From Paenibacillus amylolyticus (lineage in GTDB: Bacteria; Bacillota; Bacilli; Paenibacillales; Paenibacillaceae): 64,000 nt of DNA. The DNA lies in assembly GCF_003719335.1 (NCBI RefSeq), contig NZ_RIAS01000013.1, positions 113,011 to 177,010 of the forward strand, given 5' to 3'. The position numbers and the translations under genes were made by a program. Each line of letters opens with the position of its first letter. Positions within the stretch are counted from its first letter, which is position 1. Of this stretch, positions 18,093 to 26,556 are shown piece after piece. The notes beneath the pieces are model-generated. The model saw nothing but the letters and a program-made list of their open reading frames with translations. It searched no databases and was not told the origin of the DNA.

Positions 18093-18539
18093 ATGACGGA
18101 TACGTACGAAGTATTTTACATTATCAATTCATTTCGACAAGTGAATCAGATGCTTTTCCGGGCATTCTGGAATGAAAACAAGGATATCGAGTTGACCTCG
18201 ATCCAGTTTATGGTGTTATCCATCCTTAAGGAGCGACCTGCTCTTGGCATTAACGAGATTGCTGATCTGTGCCATATGGGGAGTAGTTCGATGAGCGCTG
18301 TTGTAGAACGTCTCGTGAAGGGCGAGTACATCGTGCGGACACGATCTGATGCAGATCGTCGCTCTGTGGTGCTACAGATTACAGCCAAAGGGGAAAAGGC
18401 TCAGCAGGAGACACAACAGCTCTGGATGGAGCGGGTATCACCTATACTGGAAATTTCGAAGGAAGACTTAGAGCACCTGCTTCGCATTCATAGTCTGATG
18501 ATTGAAAAGTTACAAGGAAGAGAGATGAACAACTTATGA
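18093..18539 (+). CDS. MarR-family repressor of the adjacent drug exporter
   Basis: This 148-residue winged-helix regulator contains LGINEIADLCHMGSSSMSAV (HTH) and the wing SDADRRSVVLQITAKGE. It overlaps the MFS exporter start by four bases (ATGA), the usual arrangement for a repressor and its efflux pump. The inverted repeat at 18045-18064 is the likely operator. Confidence 0.92.
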   Translation: MTDTYEVFYIINSFRQVNQMLFRAFWNENKDIELTSIQFMVLSILKERPALGINEIADLCHMGSSSMSAVVERLVKGEYIVRTRSDADRRSVVLQITAKGEKAQQETQQLWMERVSPILEISKEDLEHLLRIHSLMIEKLQGREMNNL

Positions 18540-20053
18540 GCGCAACCACTGCTACAGCTCCATCTTCTGCGATGGACAACATCAAGAAAGGCCCCATTGT
18601 AGCGGCCTTGTTAATTGGTGCCTTTGTGGCATTTTTGAACCAGACCCTGATGAACGTGGCTCTTCCTAAAATTATGGAAGACCTCGGTATCGGGCCGAAC
18701 AAAGCCCAGTGGCTTACTACGGGTTATATGCTTGTCAACGGGGTATTAATCCCGGTAACGGCTTATTTGATTGCCAAGTTTTCGACACGGCAAATTTTTA
18801 TAACCGCCATGACCTTGTTTACCATTGGTACGCTGGTTTGTGGAATCAGTCCGAACTTTTCTATTCTTATGGTCGGTCGTGTCATTCAAGCCGCAGGCGC
18901 CGGTATTCTGATGCCGCTGATGACCGTTGTATTTCTGACCATCTTCCCGATTGAGAAGCGTGGCCAAGCAATGGGAACGATGGGGATTGCGATGATCCTG
19001 GCACCAGCGATTGGACCTACATTGTCCGGTTATATCGTTGAGCACTATTCCTGGAGATTGTTGTTCTACATCATTTTGCCATTCTCCGTGATCGCAACAG
19101 CAATTGGTATTGCTTTTGTTAAAAACGTAACACGTCAGTCCAAGCCGAAACTGGATTCCATCGGCGTTATTTTATCTACACTTGGTTTTGGTAGCTTGCT
19201 GTATGGATTCAGTGATGCCGGTACAGACGGATGGGGAAGTGCCGTTGTCATCAGTTGCCTGATTGTTGGCGCTATTTCCCTGATTCTGTTTGTTATTCGT
19301 CAGTTGACGACGGATCATCCGCTTTTGGAGTTCCGTATTTTCAAGTACAATATGTATACCTTAACAACCATCATTAATATGCTTGTTACGATGGCGATGT
19401 TTGCAGGTATGATCTTGCTCCCTATCTTTTTGCAAAATATTCGTGGCTTCTCACCGATTGAATCCGGCTTGCTTATGATGCCAGGTGCCATTTTAATGGG
19501 AATCATGTCCCCGATCACAGGTCGTATTTTTGATAAAGTCGGTGCACGCTGGCTGTCCGTTGCAGGTCTGGCCATTACAGCCATTACCACATGGGGGCTT
19601 AGCCGTTTGGCTGTTGATACTACGTATGGATACATGATGTTTATCTACACTGCTCGTATGTTCGGTATGTCGATGCTGATGATGCCGATTCAGACGGCTG
19701 GTCTGAATCAGCTCCCTCAACGCCTTAATGCACATGGTACAGCAATGTCTAATACACTGCGTACTGTGGCAGGTGCGATTGGTACAGCGATTCTTGTAAC
19801 GATCATGAGCAGCAAGCTCAAGTCGCATCTGGCAGAAACGATGGCTACGGGTACAGTTGACCCGAACAACAAAACAGCGATGCTGGCTGCTACAGCAGAT
19901 GCAACGATCTATGGTGTTAACTATGCCTTTACTGTGGCAACCTATATGACGATTGCAGCCCTGATTATGGCGTTCTTCATCCAGAAAACGAAGCCGGCTA
20001 CGGAGCCAGCAAACGCGGAGAAAGAAAAAGCCAAAAAAGTAGCAACAGCTTAA
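18536..20053 (+). CDS. MFS multidrug exporter, DHA2 family (EmrB/QacA type, 14 TM)
   Basis: This is a 505-residue membrane protein with the length and pattern of 14-helix DHA2 transporters. It has the early motif ALPKIMEDLGIGPNKAQWL with TTGYMLVNGVLIPVTAYL, the motif-C-like segment MILAPAIGPTLSGYIVEHYSW, and a charged C-terminal tail (PANAEKEKAKK). It is a proton-driven exporter of hydrophobic compounds by family. The substrate is unknown. It is translationally coupled to the MarR gene. Confidence 0.92.
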   Translation: MSATTATAPSSAMDNIKKGPIVAALLIGAFVAFLNQTLMNVALPKIMEDLGIGPNKAQWLTTGYMLVNGVLIPVTAYLIAKFSTRQIFITAMTLFTIGTLVCGISPNFSILMVGRVIQAAGAGILMPLMTVVFLTIFPIEKRGQAMGTMGIAMILAPAIGPTLSGYIVEHYSWRLLFYIILPFSVIATAIGIAFVKNVTRQSKPKLDSIGVILSTLGFGSLLYGFSDAGTDGWGSAVVISCLIVGAISLILFVIRQLTTDHPLLEFRIFKYNMYTLTTIINMLVTMAMFAGMILLPIFLQNIRGFSPIESGLLMMPGAILMGIMSPITGRIFDKVGARWLSVAGLAITAITTWGLSRLAVDTTYGYMMFIYTARMFGMSMLMMPIQTAGLNQLPQRLNAHGTAMSNTLRTVAGAIGTAILVTIMSSKLKSHLAETMATGTVDPNNKTAMLAATADATIYGVNYAFTVATYMTIAALIMAFFIQKTKPATEPANAEKEKAKKVATA

Positions 20054-20083
20054 ATTAGCTTGAAATTGTAACAAAAAGAAGAG

Positions 20084-20145
20084 AAAGAGAACTCTCGACT
20101 GCCAGTAGGACACATCTTCTACGGCAACGAGAGTTCTCTTCTTTT
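20084..20145 (+). terminator. Strong terminator after the MFS gene
   Basis: AAGAGAACTCTCG pairs with CGAGAGTTCTCTT, followed by CTTTTGTTTT. A smaller nested hairpin lies in the loop. The neighbouring gene ends on the other strand at 20190 and may share it. Confidence 0.88.
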
Positions 20146-20189
20146 GTTTTGCAAACGACATATCACTAAGCAAACGAAAGAATATGTTG

Positions 20190-20546
20190 TCACTCATTTT
20201 CATCTTTAATTGAAGTCAAATCATGCAGCAGCAAGTCTGGATCAGGTTCATGGCCGAAACGTTGGAGGTCTATGCTCCCACCGAGCTGGAATTCCACACC
20301 TTCACTGACAAGCTCGGTTTCCTGCATCATGCGTGATTCTTCATCGGTTATGGCAATTTGTCCTTTGGCATTGACGACCCGATGCCAGGGTAAGCGTTCC
20401 TTCCGGCTCATGGAGTGCAGAATACGAACGACCTGTCTCGCCGCCCTTGGGCTTCCAGCGCAGGCTGCAATCTGTCCATACGTCATTACCTTTCCCTCAG
20501 GGATCGCCGCAATAATAGCGACAACCTGTTTTGTGAACGGGGTCAT
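20190..20546 (-). CDS. Alkyltransferase-like protein (ATL, MGMT fold without the catalytic Cys)
   Basis: This 118-residue protein has the helix-turn-helix part of O6-alkylguanine-DNA alkyltransferase (GKVMTYGQIAACAGSPRAAR, with the Arg finger) and the active-site motif PWHRVV in place of PCHRV. Substitution of Cys by Trp defines the ATL proteins, which bind O6-alkylguanine without repairing it and direct it to nucleotide excision repair. The C-terminal 30 residues form an acidic tail not required by the fold. It is a single gene. Confidence 0.9.
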   Translation of the reverse strand: MTPFTKQVVAIIAAIPEGKVMTYGQIAACAGSPRAARQVVRILHSMSRKERLPWHRVVNAKGQIAITDEESRMMQETELVSEGVEFQLGGSIDLQRFGHEPDPDLLLHDLTSIKDENE

Positions 20547-20616
20547 GAATATCGGCTCCTGTCTTTAAAGATTAAATATTGAACGCAGATAGAAAAGTTG
20601 TTATATGATTTTTCGA

Positions 20617-20656
20617 TTAAAAAAGTGCCGCCCGGATGTAGCATCCGAACGACACG
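20617..20656 (-). terminator. Terminator of the rluA-methyltransferase operon
   Basis: Read on the minus strand, GTGTCG and CGGATG pair with CATCCG and CGGCAC, followed by six T residues. Confidence 0.85.
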
Positions 20657-20710
20657 TTACAGGTGCAGAGAGCTGCTGCTTCTAGTTCATCCAATCTGCT
20701 TATATGCAGT

Positions 20711-21445
20711 TTATATCTTCAATGTGAAAGCTTTTTCGTATATATCCAAAGGCCACTCAGCCCATGGAAATTCTCGTGCAGGCAAGGACTGCAACACAAC
20801 TTCCTCTTTGGTAACAGGGTGGGGAAGAGCTGCAATGACAGACCATAATGCGATCTGTTGCCCCGGTTTGTTTATTCTGGCACCATACTTCTGATCTCCG
20901 AATAGTGGACAGCCGGCTTCTTTCATCTGCACACGTATCTGATGGGATCGACCTGTATGAAGCTCAATATGCACAAGGCTGTAACGATCGGTTTCTCCAA
21001 TGACCTTGTAATCTAGAATGGCATCTTTACCGCCAGGTGTACCTTGGGGTACAGCGGTTACGGTGTTCGTTTTGCTGTCTTTCAGTAGCGTGTGCTTCAA
21101 CGTGCCTTGACGCGCTGGCAACTTGCCATGAACAACAGCTGCATAGATTTTACGGAAGTGACGTCCACGTACGGTCTCGGACAATCGGGAAGCCGCTTTG
21201 GAGGTTTTGGCAAAGATCATGGCACCACCAACCGGGCGATCCAGACGATGCACCAGTCCCAGATATACGTTGCCAGGTTTATTATAACGTTCTTTCAGAT
21301 CTTGTTTGAGTAAAGTGAGCAGATCCGGATCACCAGATGCATCTTCCTGCGTAGGGACATTCACCGGCTTCGTGATCCCTAACAGATGATTATCTTCATA
21401 CAGAATCTCGATATCTCCGCTTTTTTGCGCATCATGGGACATCAT
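20711..21445 (-). CDS. RluA-family RNA pseudouridine synthase
   Basis: This 244-residue enzyme has the catalytic motif VHRLDRPVGGAMIFAKT (Asp in HRLDRP). Other family segments are VHIELHTGRSHQIRVQM and LFGDQKYG. It isomerises uridine in rRNA or tRNA; the exact position cannot be read from sequence. GGAG lies 6 bp upstream of ATG 21445, whose A is also the last base of the methyltransferase stop (TGATG), so the two genes are coupled. A longer reading from 21475 would sit entirely inside the upstream gene. Confidence 0.9.
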   Translation of the reverse strand: MMSHDAQKSGDIEILYEDNHLLGITKPVNVPTQEDASGDPDLLTLLKQDLKERYNKPGNVYLGLVHRLDRPVGGAMIFAKTSKAASRLSETVRGRHFRKIYAAVVHGKLPARQGTLKHTLLKDSKTNTVTAVPQGTPGGKDAILDYKVIGETDRYSLVHIELHTGRSHQIRVQMKEAGCPLFGDQKYGARINKPGQQIALWSVIAALPHPVTKEEVVLQSLPAREFPWAEWPLDIYEKAFTLKI

Positions 21446-22308
21446 CAGGACTCCCAGCGGCCCAAAATACCGCAAGGCAGATCCAGACCGCTACGTGTAA
21501 TCGGCAGCCCGATTTCTCCGGCAGTAATCTCTCCACCATACTTGGCAGACATCGTCATCGTCAGCATGTTTCGTAATACCGTTGAAGAGATACCTGTGGT
21601 ATAAGAGTTCACCAGCATAAACAACGGATTGTCCGAAAGAATTGTCATACAGGATTTCAGGAAAGGATAGAGGTTTTCCTCCAGTTTCCATGTTTCACCG
21701 TTCGGGCCACGTCCGTAAGAAGGCGGGTCCATAATAATCGCATCGTATTTGTTACCGCGGCGCTGCTCGCGTTGTACAAATTTGAATACATCATCTGTGA
21801 TGAATCGAACTGGCCGGTCAGCAAGTCCGGACAATTGAACATTTTCTTTCGCCCATTGAACCATGCCTTTGGCTGCATCGCAGTGTACAACAGAAGCGCC
21901 AGCGTATGCCGCTGCTACGGTTGCTCCGCCGGTGTAGGCGAATAGGTTCAGGACAGAGATGGGGCGTCCTGCATTCGAAATTTTATCCATCATCCAGCTC
22001 CAGTTGGCAGCTTGTTCAGGGAACAATCCGGTGTGTTTGAAGCTTGTCGGTTTAATATGGAATTTCAGGTTTTCATATCCGATCGTCCAGCGCTCAGGAA
22101 TGGGTTTTTTCATATCCCAGCTTCCACCGCCAGAAGAGCTGCGGTGATAGTGACCGTGAGCTTGGCGCCATTCATGGGTTTCTTGTTCAAGCGGCCAGAT
22201 GATCTGTGGATCAGGTCTGCGCAAGATGACATCTCCCCAGCGCTCCAGCTTCTCGCCGCCTCCCGTATCGATAACTTCATAGTCTTTCCAGTTCTTAGCT
22301 ACGTACAT
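21445..22308 (-). CDS. Class I SAM-dependent RNA methyltransferase (RlmI/RlmK-like core)
   Basis: This 287-residue protein shows SAM motif I VLNLFAYTGGATVAAAYAGA, motif II with an acidic residue (VVHCDAAKGMVQWAKEN) and the catalytic segment IIMDPPSYGRGPNG, the pattern of the COG1092-type 23S rRNA cytosine methyltransferases. The N-terminal PUA domain of full-length RlmI is missing and is replaced by a short leader. It is the first gene of a two-gene RNA-modification operon with the pseudouridine synthase. Specificity is inferred at family level only. Confidence 0.85.
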   Translation of the reverse strand: MYVAKNWKDYEVIDTGGGEKLERWGDVILRRPDPQIIWPLEQETHEWRQAHGHYHRSSSGGGSWDMKKPIPERWTIGYENLKFHIKPTSFKHTGLFPEQAANWSWMMDKISNAGRPISVLNLFAYTGGATVAAAYAGASVVHCDAAKGMVQWAKENVQLSGLADRPVRFITDDVFKFVQREQRRGNKYDAIIMDPPSYGRGPNGETWKLEENLYPFLKSCMTILSDNPLFMLVNSYTTGISSTVLRNMLTMTMSAKYGGEITAGEIGLPITRSGLDLPCGILGRWES

Positions 22309-22451
22309 AGTGGTTTATCCATCCTTCAAAATTCATTTGGATACTATTGTACAACAAAAAAGGGGCTGTACGCCAGTTAGCCTCAGGGGATTGGGGCAAT
22401 GTACGGATGAATTTCGACACATCATAAAATCAAAATCTGAATAAATTTAAT

Positions 22452-22481
22452 TTGACAATGATAATCATTATCACTTATGAT
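22452..22481 (+). promoter_or_regulatory. Fur-controlled promoter of the flavodoxin operon
   Basis: TTGACA (22452-22457) and TATGAT (22476-22481) are spaced 18 bp. Between them lies TGATAATCATTATCA (22459-22473), a 15/15 match to the 7-1-7 Fur consensus. Bound Fur would cover the spacer, so strong iron repression is expected. Confidence 0.92.
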
Positions 22482-22565
22482 TTTGATATTGCACTATGCA
22501 ATCTATTCAGAACGTATTTTAAGCAAATTTAATCCATATAACGAAACCAAAGCGAGGGACAATAG

Positions 22566-23018
22566 ATGGCTAAATGGTTAGTGGCATATGCCAGTATGAC
22601 AGGCAACACGGAAGAGATTGCGGAACTCATTGTGGAAGGCATTACAGCAAGTGGTCATGAGACTGACTTGAAATCTGTAACCGACTTTAATGCTGCAGAA
22701 GTTCTGAATTATGATGGTTTTATGATTGGTGTTTACACATGGGGAGATGGTGAACTGCCGGATGAATTCCTGGACTTCTATGAAGAACTGGATGAGCTTG
22801 ATCTGAATGGAAAGAGAGCCGCTGTTTTCGGAAGCGGAGACACGTCCTATGAACAATTTTGCGGGGCAGTTGATCTTACAGCGGAGAAGCTGAAGGAACG
22901 CGGGGCGGAAGTATCACCAGAGAAGTTAAAGATTGAATACAGTCCGCTGGAGCAGGAAAAAGAAACATGCCGGGATTTCGGCAGACGTTTTGTTACTGCT
23001 GGTGCGGAGGTATCCTGA
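22566..23018 (+). CDS. Flavodoxin (iron-repressed, YkuN/YkuP-like)
   Basis: This 150-residue short-chain flavodoxin has the FMN phosphate loop SMTGNTEEIAELI, the YTWGDGELPDEFLDFYEEL segment and FGSGDTSYEQFCGAVD, all typical. Flavodoxins replace ferredoxin during iron starvation, and the perfect Fur box 93 bp upstream fits. The reductase at 2376 is a plausible electron donor. It heads a three-gene unit with an orphan protein and a nitroreductase-like protein. Confidence 0.95.
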   Translation: MAKWLVAYASMTGNTEEIAELIVEGITASGHETDLKSVTDFNAAEVLNYDGFMIGVYTWGDGELPDEFLDFYEELDELDLNGKRAAVFGSGDTSYEQFCGAVDLTAEKLKERGAEVSPEKLKIEYSPLEQEKETCRDFGRRFVTAGAEVS

Positions 23019-23023
23019 TCGAA

Positions 23024-23830
23024 ATGCTACAGCGTGATGGCTATACAGCAAGGGTCCAAGGTAGCAATGAGCTCCCCGAACGTTTGCTTGAGGACTATAA
23101 GCTAGAAGAGATGCTGCGCAGCCCGGACCGGTTTATCCGCCCTGAACCTTCGGCCGAGCAACGTCCAACGCTACAATGGAGACATCGTGTACAATATGCG
23201 GTGAGCCATGCCATTAATCATTTTTATAGTGTAGACCCTGACGTACGCAAAGAAATTCCGATTCAATATGTACTCGAAAAATGGTGGCCTAGAAAAACAG
23301 ACGGTTTTGATTCCGTTCTCCATTATTGGGATGTAAAGCACAAAATGATCGATGAACTGTCGCTGGCCATTGCAGCGAATGATGACTTGAAGCGGCCTGT
23401 AATCTTATTTGAACAATGGAAAACAGAAATACCTTCTTTACAGATGTCTTTGTCCGTCATCTTTCAGGCGGCTTGGCAGCCAGAAGGCTGGGATGCACTG
23501 CTTGTTCAGAAATATATGGTGGTCCATGATGCGAACGTTGTTGAAGCCTTTCAGCATATGGTCAGTGTGTTTTGCTGGGAAGCATTTGGCAAGTTGCCAG
23601 GCATGATTGAGATTTACTGCCTGCTGGAAGGGCGGAAGATCAGGTATATACCAGGTCGCCAATCATTACAGCGTTCAATGGATTATATCCGTCTTGTTCG
23701 GGACAGCATTCCCAAAGCCAAGGAGCAAGAATCAGAGCACTTTACCGCAAGGGATAAGATCCGTGTGCATGAAGAAGTGGATCGATGGAGAGCGCAAGGG
23801 ACGAAGCCTCAAAAAACATGGTTGATGTAA
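23024..23830 (+). CDS. Protein of unknown function in the flavodoxin operon
   Basis: GGAGG at about 23006-23010 precedes ATG 23024, 5 bp after the flavodoxin stop, giving 268 residues. I do not recognise the family. The protein is soluble and rich in aromatic residues and Arg (RRVQYAVSHAINHFYSVDP; VLEKWWPRKTDGFDSVLHYW; FCWEAFGKLPGMIEIYCLLE), with a charged C-terminal end. There is no signal peptide, membrane segment or metal motif. Co-expression with flavodoxin under Fur suggests a role in iron limitation, but that is association only. Confidence 0.75.
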   Translation: MLQRDGYTARVQGSNELPERLLEDYKLEEMLRSPDRFIRPEPSAEQRPTLQWRHRVQYAVSHAINHFYSVDPDVRKEIPIQYVLEKWWPRKTDGFDSVLHYWDVKHKMIDELSLAIAANDDLKRPVILFEQWKTEIPSLQMSLSVIFQAAWQPEGWDALLVQKYMVVHDANVVEAFQHMVSVFCWEAFGKLPGMIEIYCLLEGRKIRYIPGRQSLQRSMDYIRLVRDSIPKAKEQESEHFTARDKIRVHEEVDRWRAQGTKPQKTWLM

Positions 23831-23877
23831 TATTTGAAGCTTAGTTGATAGCGCCTATCTCAGAGGAGGGAATACAG

Positions 23878-24444
23878 GTGATGACGTTATTCAGGCAAGA
23901 TACCGGGAATGGAAAAAGAAGAGCAGGAACATGTGAGTTCAGCTCCATGCCTGTACCTCAAGCTGTCATAAGAAAGCTGCTGGATGAAGCTGATCCATCT
24001 TTATATGTTATGAGTCCGGCACCCTGGCGTTTTATGCTATTTTCCGGTGAAGGGCGACAGCTCTATATGGAAGCTGTAAGGCAGAGTTATCCGCCTCATC
24101 TTGCAGATTCTCACGGGAGCTGGGCTGCGTATCAATATACGGAAGCCATCCCAGCTCATTTGGTGGTGGTTGCCCCCGGCAATTCCCCAGAGGATCATGT
24201 CTTGCCTGCAAAGGCGTGGAGCAAACGATTCTGCATTCTAGCTGCTGAACAGGGAGTACACGCCGTCTGGAAGATGAATGATTATCAGCAGCATCCTGTA
24301 TTTATGAACTTGATGGGACTTACATCGAGCGAAAGAGTGCTTGGCGTATTTCACATTGGTTACGGTGAGCAATGTGGATTACCCAGTGTGGCAACAGGCA
24401 GACCTGCGTCTGAACTCATGACGGTATATGACCATTTGGTGTGA
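23878..24444 (+). CDS. Divergent nitroreductase-family flavoprotein
   Basis: GGAGGG at about 23863-23868 points to GTG 23878 (188 residues) or the adjacent ATG 23881. The pattern FSSMPVPQAVIRKLLDEADPS, then MSPAPWRFMLFSG, and the C-terminal VFHIGYGEQ matches FMN-dependent nitroreductases, though the usual N-terminal RRSIR is weak. Such proteins reduce nitro or quinone groups or act in flavin chemistry. It is the third gene behind the Fur promoter. Confidence 0.7.
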   Translation: MMTLFRQDTGNGKRRAGTCEFSSMPVPQAVIRKLLDEADPSLYVMSPAPWRFMLFSGEGRQLYMEAVRQSYPPHLADSHGSWAAYQYTEAIPAHLVVVAPGNSPEDHVLPAKAWSKRFCILAAEQGVHAVWKMNDYQQHPVFMNLMGLTSSERVLGVFHIGYGEQCGLPSVATGRPASELMTVYDHLV

Positions 24445-24446
24445 AG

Positions 24447-24501
24447 GGCAACGAGCTTGACAGCTTCGTTGCCGGGGTGCGCTTACTGAATTTGATTCAG
24501 T
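24447..24501. terminator. Hairpins between convergent genes
   Basis: GGCAACGAGC...TTCGTTGCC (24447-24473) and ACTGAAT-TTG-ATTCAGT (24485-24501) lie between the convergent nitroreductase and hydroxylase genes. Neither has a T-run, so they are only plausible termination signals. Confidence 0.4.
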
Positions 24502-24506
24502 GAATG

Positions 24507-25964
24507 TTACCGTGCAAGGTTTCCGAGGAACTGACGAACACGTTCTCGCTGAGAGAGGTCCTGAGAACTTGCTTTATATAAGCGATTCGAAACGGTAATG
24601 GTGTTACCAAAGAAAAATCGTTCAAACTGAGTCTGTCTGCCCCCAAATGAACCTGCACCAAGTTCCCAGATCAGGCGGAAGAGTGCGTTTCGTTCTTTGG
24701 ACTCCATGTCGGATCCTTTGAGGTAGACGTTTAAAGAGTCCGCCGGCCCGGACTGAAAATCCTCTTCCTGAGGAACCATGATCATTCCGCTGGAACTGAG
24801 CAACTGTAAAATCTCGATCATTTCAGGATATAGTTTCGGATACAGAAGATTGGCGGCCATGAGCGGTTTGGGAGCTGGCAGGACATATCCTCTTCCGTCC
24901 GGTATTGCGCCTGCCTCAGAAGCTAGGACTAGTGCTTTTAAGGATTCAAGACTTGCGAGAGCACGTGCGGTTTTTTCTATAACATGCGCCTCATTCGACA
25001 GATCCAGCGTATCGGTTAGTAGTTGAATCGTGCCGAGTATAAATTCGGTTTTGGCAATATAACGACATAACACCTGATGCCCTGCATGGATATGGAAGTT
25101 ACTACCACTGAAAAGTGTCGAAGACATCTGCTCATGACCTGCAAAAAAAATGCGGTTATGTGGCACAAGCACGTGGTCAAAGATGACGATATTGTCCATT
25201 TCCTCATATCTGGAGCTTAAAGGGTAATTGTACTTGGATTCGGCTGCATACGTATCTCGGCAGATCAGAGTAATGCCAGGCAGATCATTAGGAACAGCAA
25301 ACGAAAAAGCAAATGGATTTTCATCATCAAAAGGTGCAGGAGAAGGCGATGGATAGACAAAAATTTCATCCGAAGTAGCGGCCTGTGTGGCCATCATAAA
25401 CGCCCCATTGATAATGAGTCCTTCATCAGTCCGATCGACAACCTTGGCAGCAATAGCATCTTCAGTAGCGTCCAGTTGTCCTGAAATTTTACTCGCATGT
25501 GGTTGAATAAAGGCGTGGGATAGCGTAATGTCATGATCGCGGCAATAGGCATAGTAATTTCTCAGATTTTCAGCATATTGTGGGGAAAGATCGTTTAACA
25601 AGTCGGCAGCCGTAAAAAACGCCATAATCGCTGTGTTCATGTAATCGGGTGAGCGTCCCAAAAAACCGTGATGAGCCTGAGCCCATATCGTCATTGCTTC
25701 ACGGCGTTTGCGGAGATCGTTGATGCTGGTTGGAGGCAGGAAGGACATGCCTACAGGCTTTCCATCGGTAGGAGAGGGATACGTCATAAGTTCTGTAAGC
25801 TGTGGATCATACTGCAGGTCATACATATTCATTTGAGTTTTCATCAAACCGGAGAAGGCGATGTGCTCCGAGCGTTTAGCGGTAAGCAGTTCTCCTTTAT
25901 ACCAACAGGGAACGGTCTGAGCGTTAATTCGTTCACAATACTGCATGCCGGTTTTAGCGGGCAT
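24507..25964 (-). CDS. HpaB-family flavin-dependent monooxygenase (4-hydroxyphenylacetate 3-hydroxylase-like)
   Basis: This 485-residue protein has the family's usual length. Segments such as TYPSPTDGKPVGMSFLPPTS, HAFIQPHASKISGQLDATED, and GAFMMATQAATSDEIFVYPS followed by FAFSFAVP match the oxygenase component that uses FADH2 from a separate reductase to ortho-hydroxylate phenols. No HpaC-type reductase is adjacent. The ribosome site AGAGGTGA precedes ATG 25964. A perfect Fur box is 114 bp upstream, so iron control is likely, which is unexpected for aromatic catabolism. Confidence 0.88.
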   Translation of the reverse strand: MPAKTGMQYCERINAQTVPCWYKGELLTAKRSEHIAFSGLMKTQMNMYDLQYDPQLTELMTYPSPTDGKPVGMSFLPPTSINDLRKRREAMTIWAQAHHGFLGRSPDYMNTAIMAFFTAADLLNDLSPQYAENLRNYYAYCRDHDITLSHAFIQPHASKISGQLDATEDAIAAKVVDRTDEGLIINGAFMMATQAATSDEIFVYPSPSPAPFDDENPFAFSFAVPNDLPGITLICRDTYAAESKYNYPLSSRYEEMDNIVIFDHVLVPHNRIFFAGHEQMSSTLFSGSNFHIHAGHQVLCRYIAKTEFILGTIQLLTDTLDLSNEAHVIEKTARALASLESLKALVLASEAGAIPDGRGYVLPAPKPLMAANLLYPKLYPEMIEILQLLSSSGMIMVPQEEDFQSGPADSLNVYLKGSDMESKERNALFRLIWELGAGSFGGRQTQFERFFFGNTITVSNRLYKASSQDLSQRERVRQFLGNLAR

Positions 25965-26077
25965 AGTTCTTCACCTCTTGGTCATGGTTCATGAGCACAT
26001 TTATTTCTATCCTATACTACGTGAAGTTGTTGTCTGATGTGCTACGGACCATGGGTGAAAAATTAGCAACTAGGGCT

Positions 26078-26092
26078 TGATAATAATTATCA
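26078..26092. promoter_or_regulatory. Perfect Fur box upstream of the HpaB-like gene
   Basis: TGATAATAATTATCA matches the 7-1-7 consensus at every position and is a complete palindrome around the central base. It lies 114 bp before the minus-strand hydroxylase ATG and just beyond the 3' end of the DUF1540 gene, so the hydroxylase is the only sensible target. Confidence 0.85.
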
Positions 26093-26109
26093 TTCTTGCT
26101 ACAATAAAC

Positions 26110-26142
26110 AAAGAAAAAGGAACCCGAGTGGGGCTCCTTGGA
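26110..26142 (-). terminator. Terminator of the DUF1540 gene
   Basis: Read on the minus strand, AAGGAGC-CCC pairs with GGG-TTCCTT and is followed by TTTTCTTTG. It begins about 16 bp after the DUF1540 stop. Confidence 0.7.
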
Positions 26143-26157
26143 ATAAAGCAGATTCTT

Positions 26158-26310
26158 TTATTTAACTTCAAACGTTTTACAGTCTGTTTCAGCAGACTCG
26201 CTTGCTTCTTTGGAAGCGTGGCTCACGATGTAGATGGAAGAAGCATTACATTTGTTTTCTTGAGCCCAGTGACGACAGGAGTTTACTTCACACAATACGT
26301 CTTTTGCCAT
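26158..26310 (-). CDS. DUF1540 small cysteine protein (50 aa)
   Basis: A short gene starts at ATG 26310 with GAGG 9 bp upstream and ends in TAA at 26158. The 50-residue product reads MAKDVLCEVNSCRHW then AQENKCNASSIYIVS. It fits the DUF1540 pattern CxVxxCxxW...CxAxxI, with a fourth Cys near residue 44. DUF1540 proteins are small, probably metal-binding, of unknown function and common in spore formers. It has its own terminator and is therefore monocistronic. Confidence 0.88.
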   Translation of the reverse strand: MAKDVLCEVNSCRHWAQENKCNASSIYIVSHASKEASESAETDCKTFEVK

Positions 26311-26480
26311 GATTGTTAACCTCACTTTTAGTTGGATTTACATTCGTTGGTATAAAGATCCGGATTCGCAAGTTGCCGCTTGAGAATCTGGAACAATTTT
26401 CACGCTCTCATGAATTTGGAGGGCTTATTTGTGTTATACACAACGATGCACTTTCAGAATAGCAAATTTTGCTTTCCCAT

Positions 26481-26515
26481 GCAACCGAATGGCGGCTCAG
26501 GAGACATTCGGTTGC
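26481..26515. repeat. 11-bp perfect inverted repeat in the DUF1540/AAA intergenic region
   Basis: GCAACCGAATG (26481-26491) and CATTCGGTTGC (26505-26515) are perfect complements with a 13-base loop. There is no T-run, so it is not a typical terminator. It lies ahead of the AAA promoter and about 170 bp upstream of the DUF1540 start, between divergent genes. The rest of the 366-bp gap shows only the promoter described next. Confidence 0.6.
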
Positions 26516-26526
26516 AGATCAGGAGT

Positions 26527-26556
26527 TTGACCTTTGCAAAGTGGCATATGTATGAT
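26527..26556 (+). promoter_or_regulatory. Promoter of the AAA ATPase gene
   Basis: TTGACC (26527-26532) and TATGAT (26551-26556) have an 18-bp spacer. The predicted start near 26563 gives a leader of about 115 bases before ATG 26677. Confidence 0.6.

Noticed and set aside
19493..20203. 236-codon antisense ORF across the MFS gene end
   Set aside because: His/Cys/Arg-rich translation, crosses the terminator and lacks a ribosome site.
24485..24501. ACTGAAT-TTG-ATTCAGT as a FNR site
   Set aside because: It contains TTGAT but not the N4-ATCAA partner, and it lies between convergent 3' ends.
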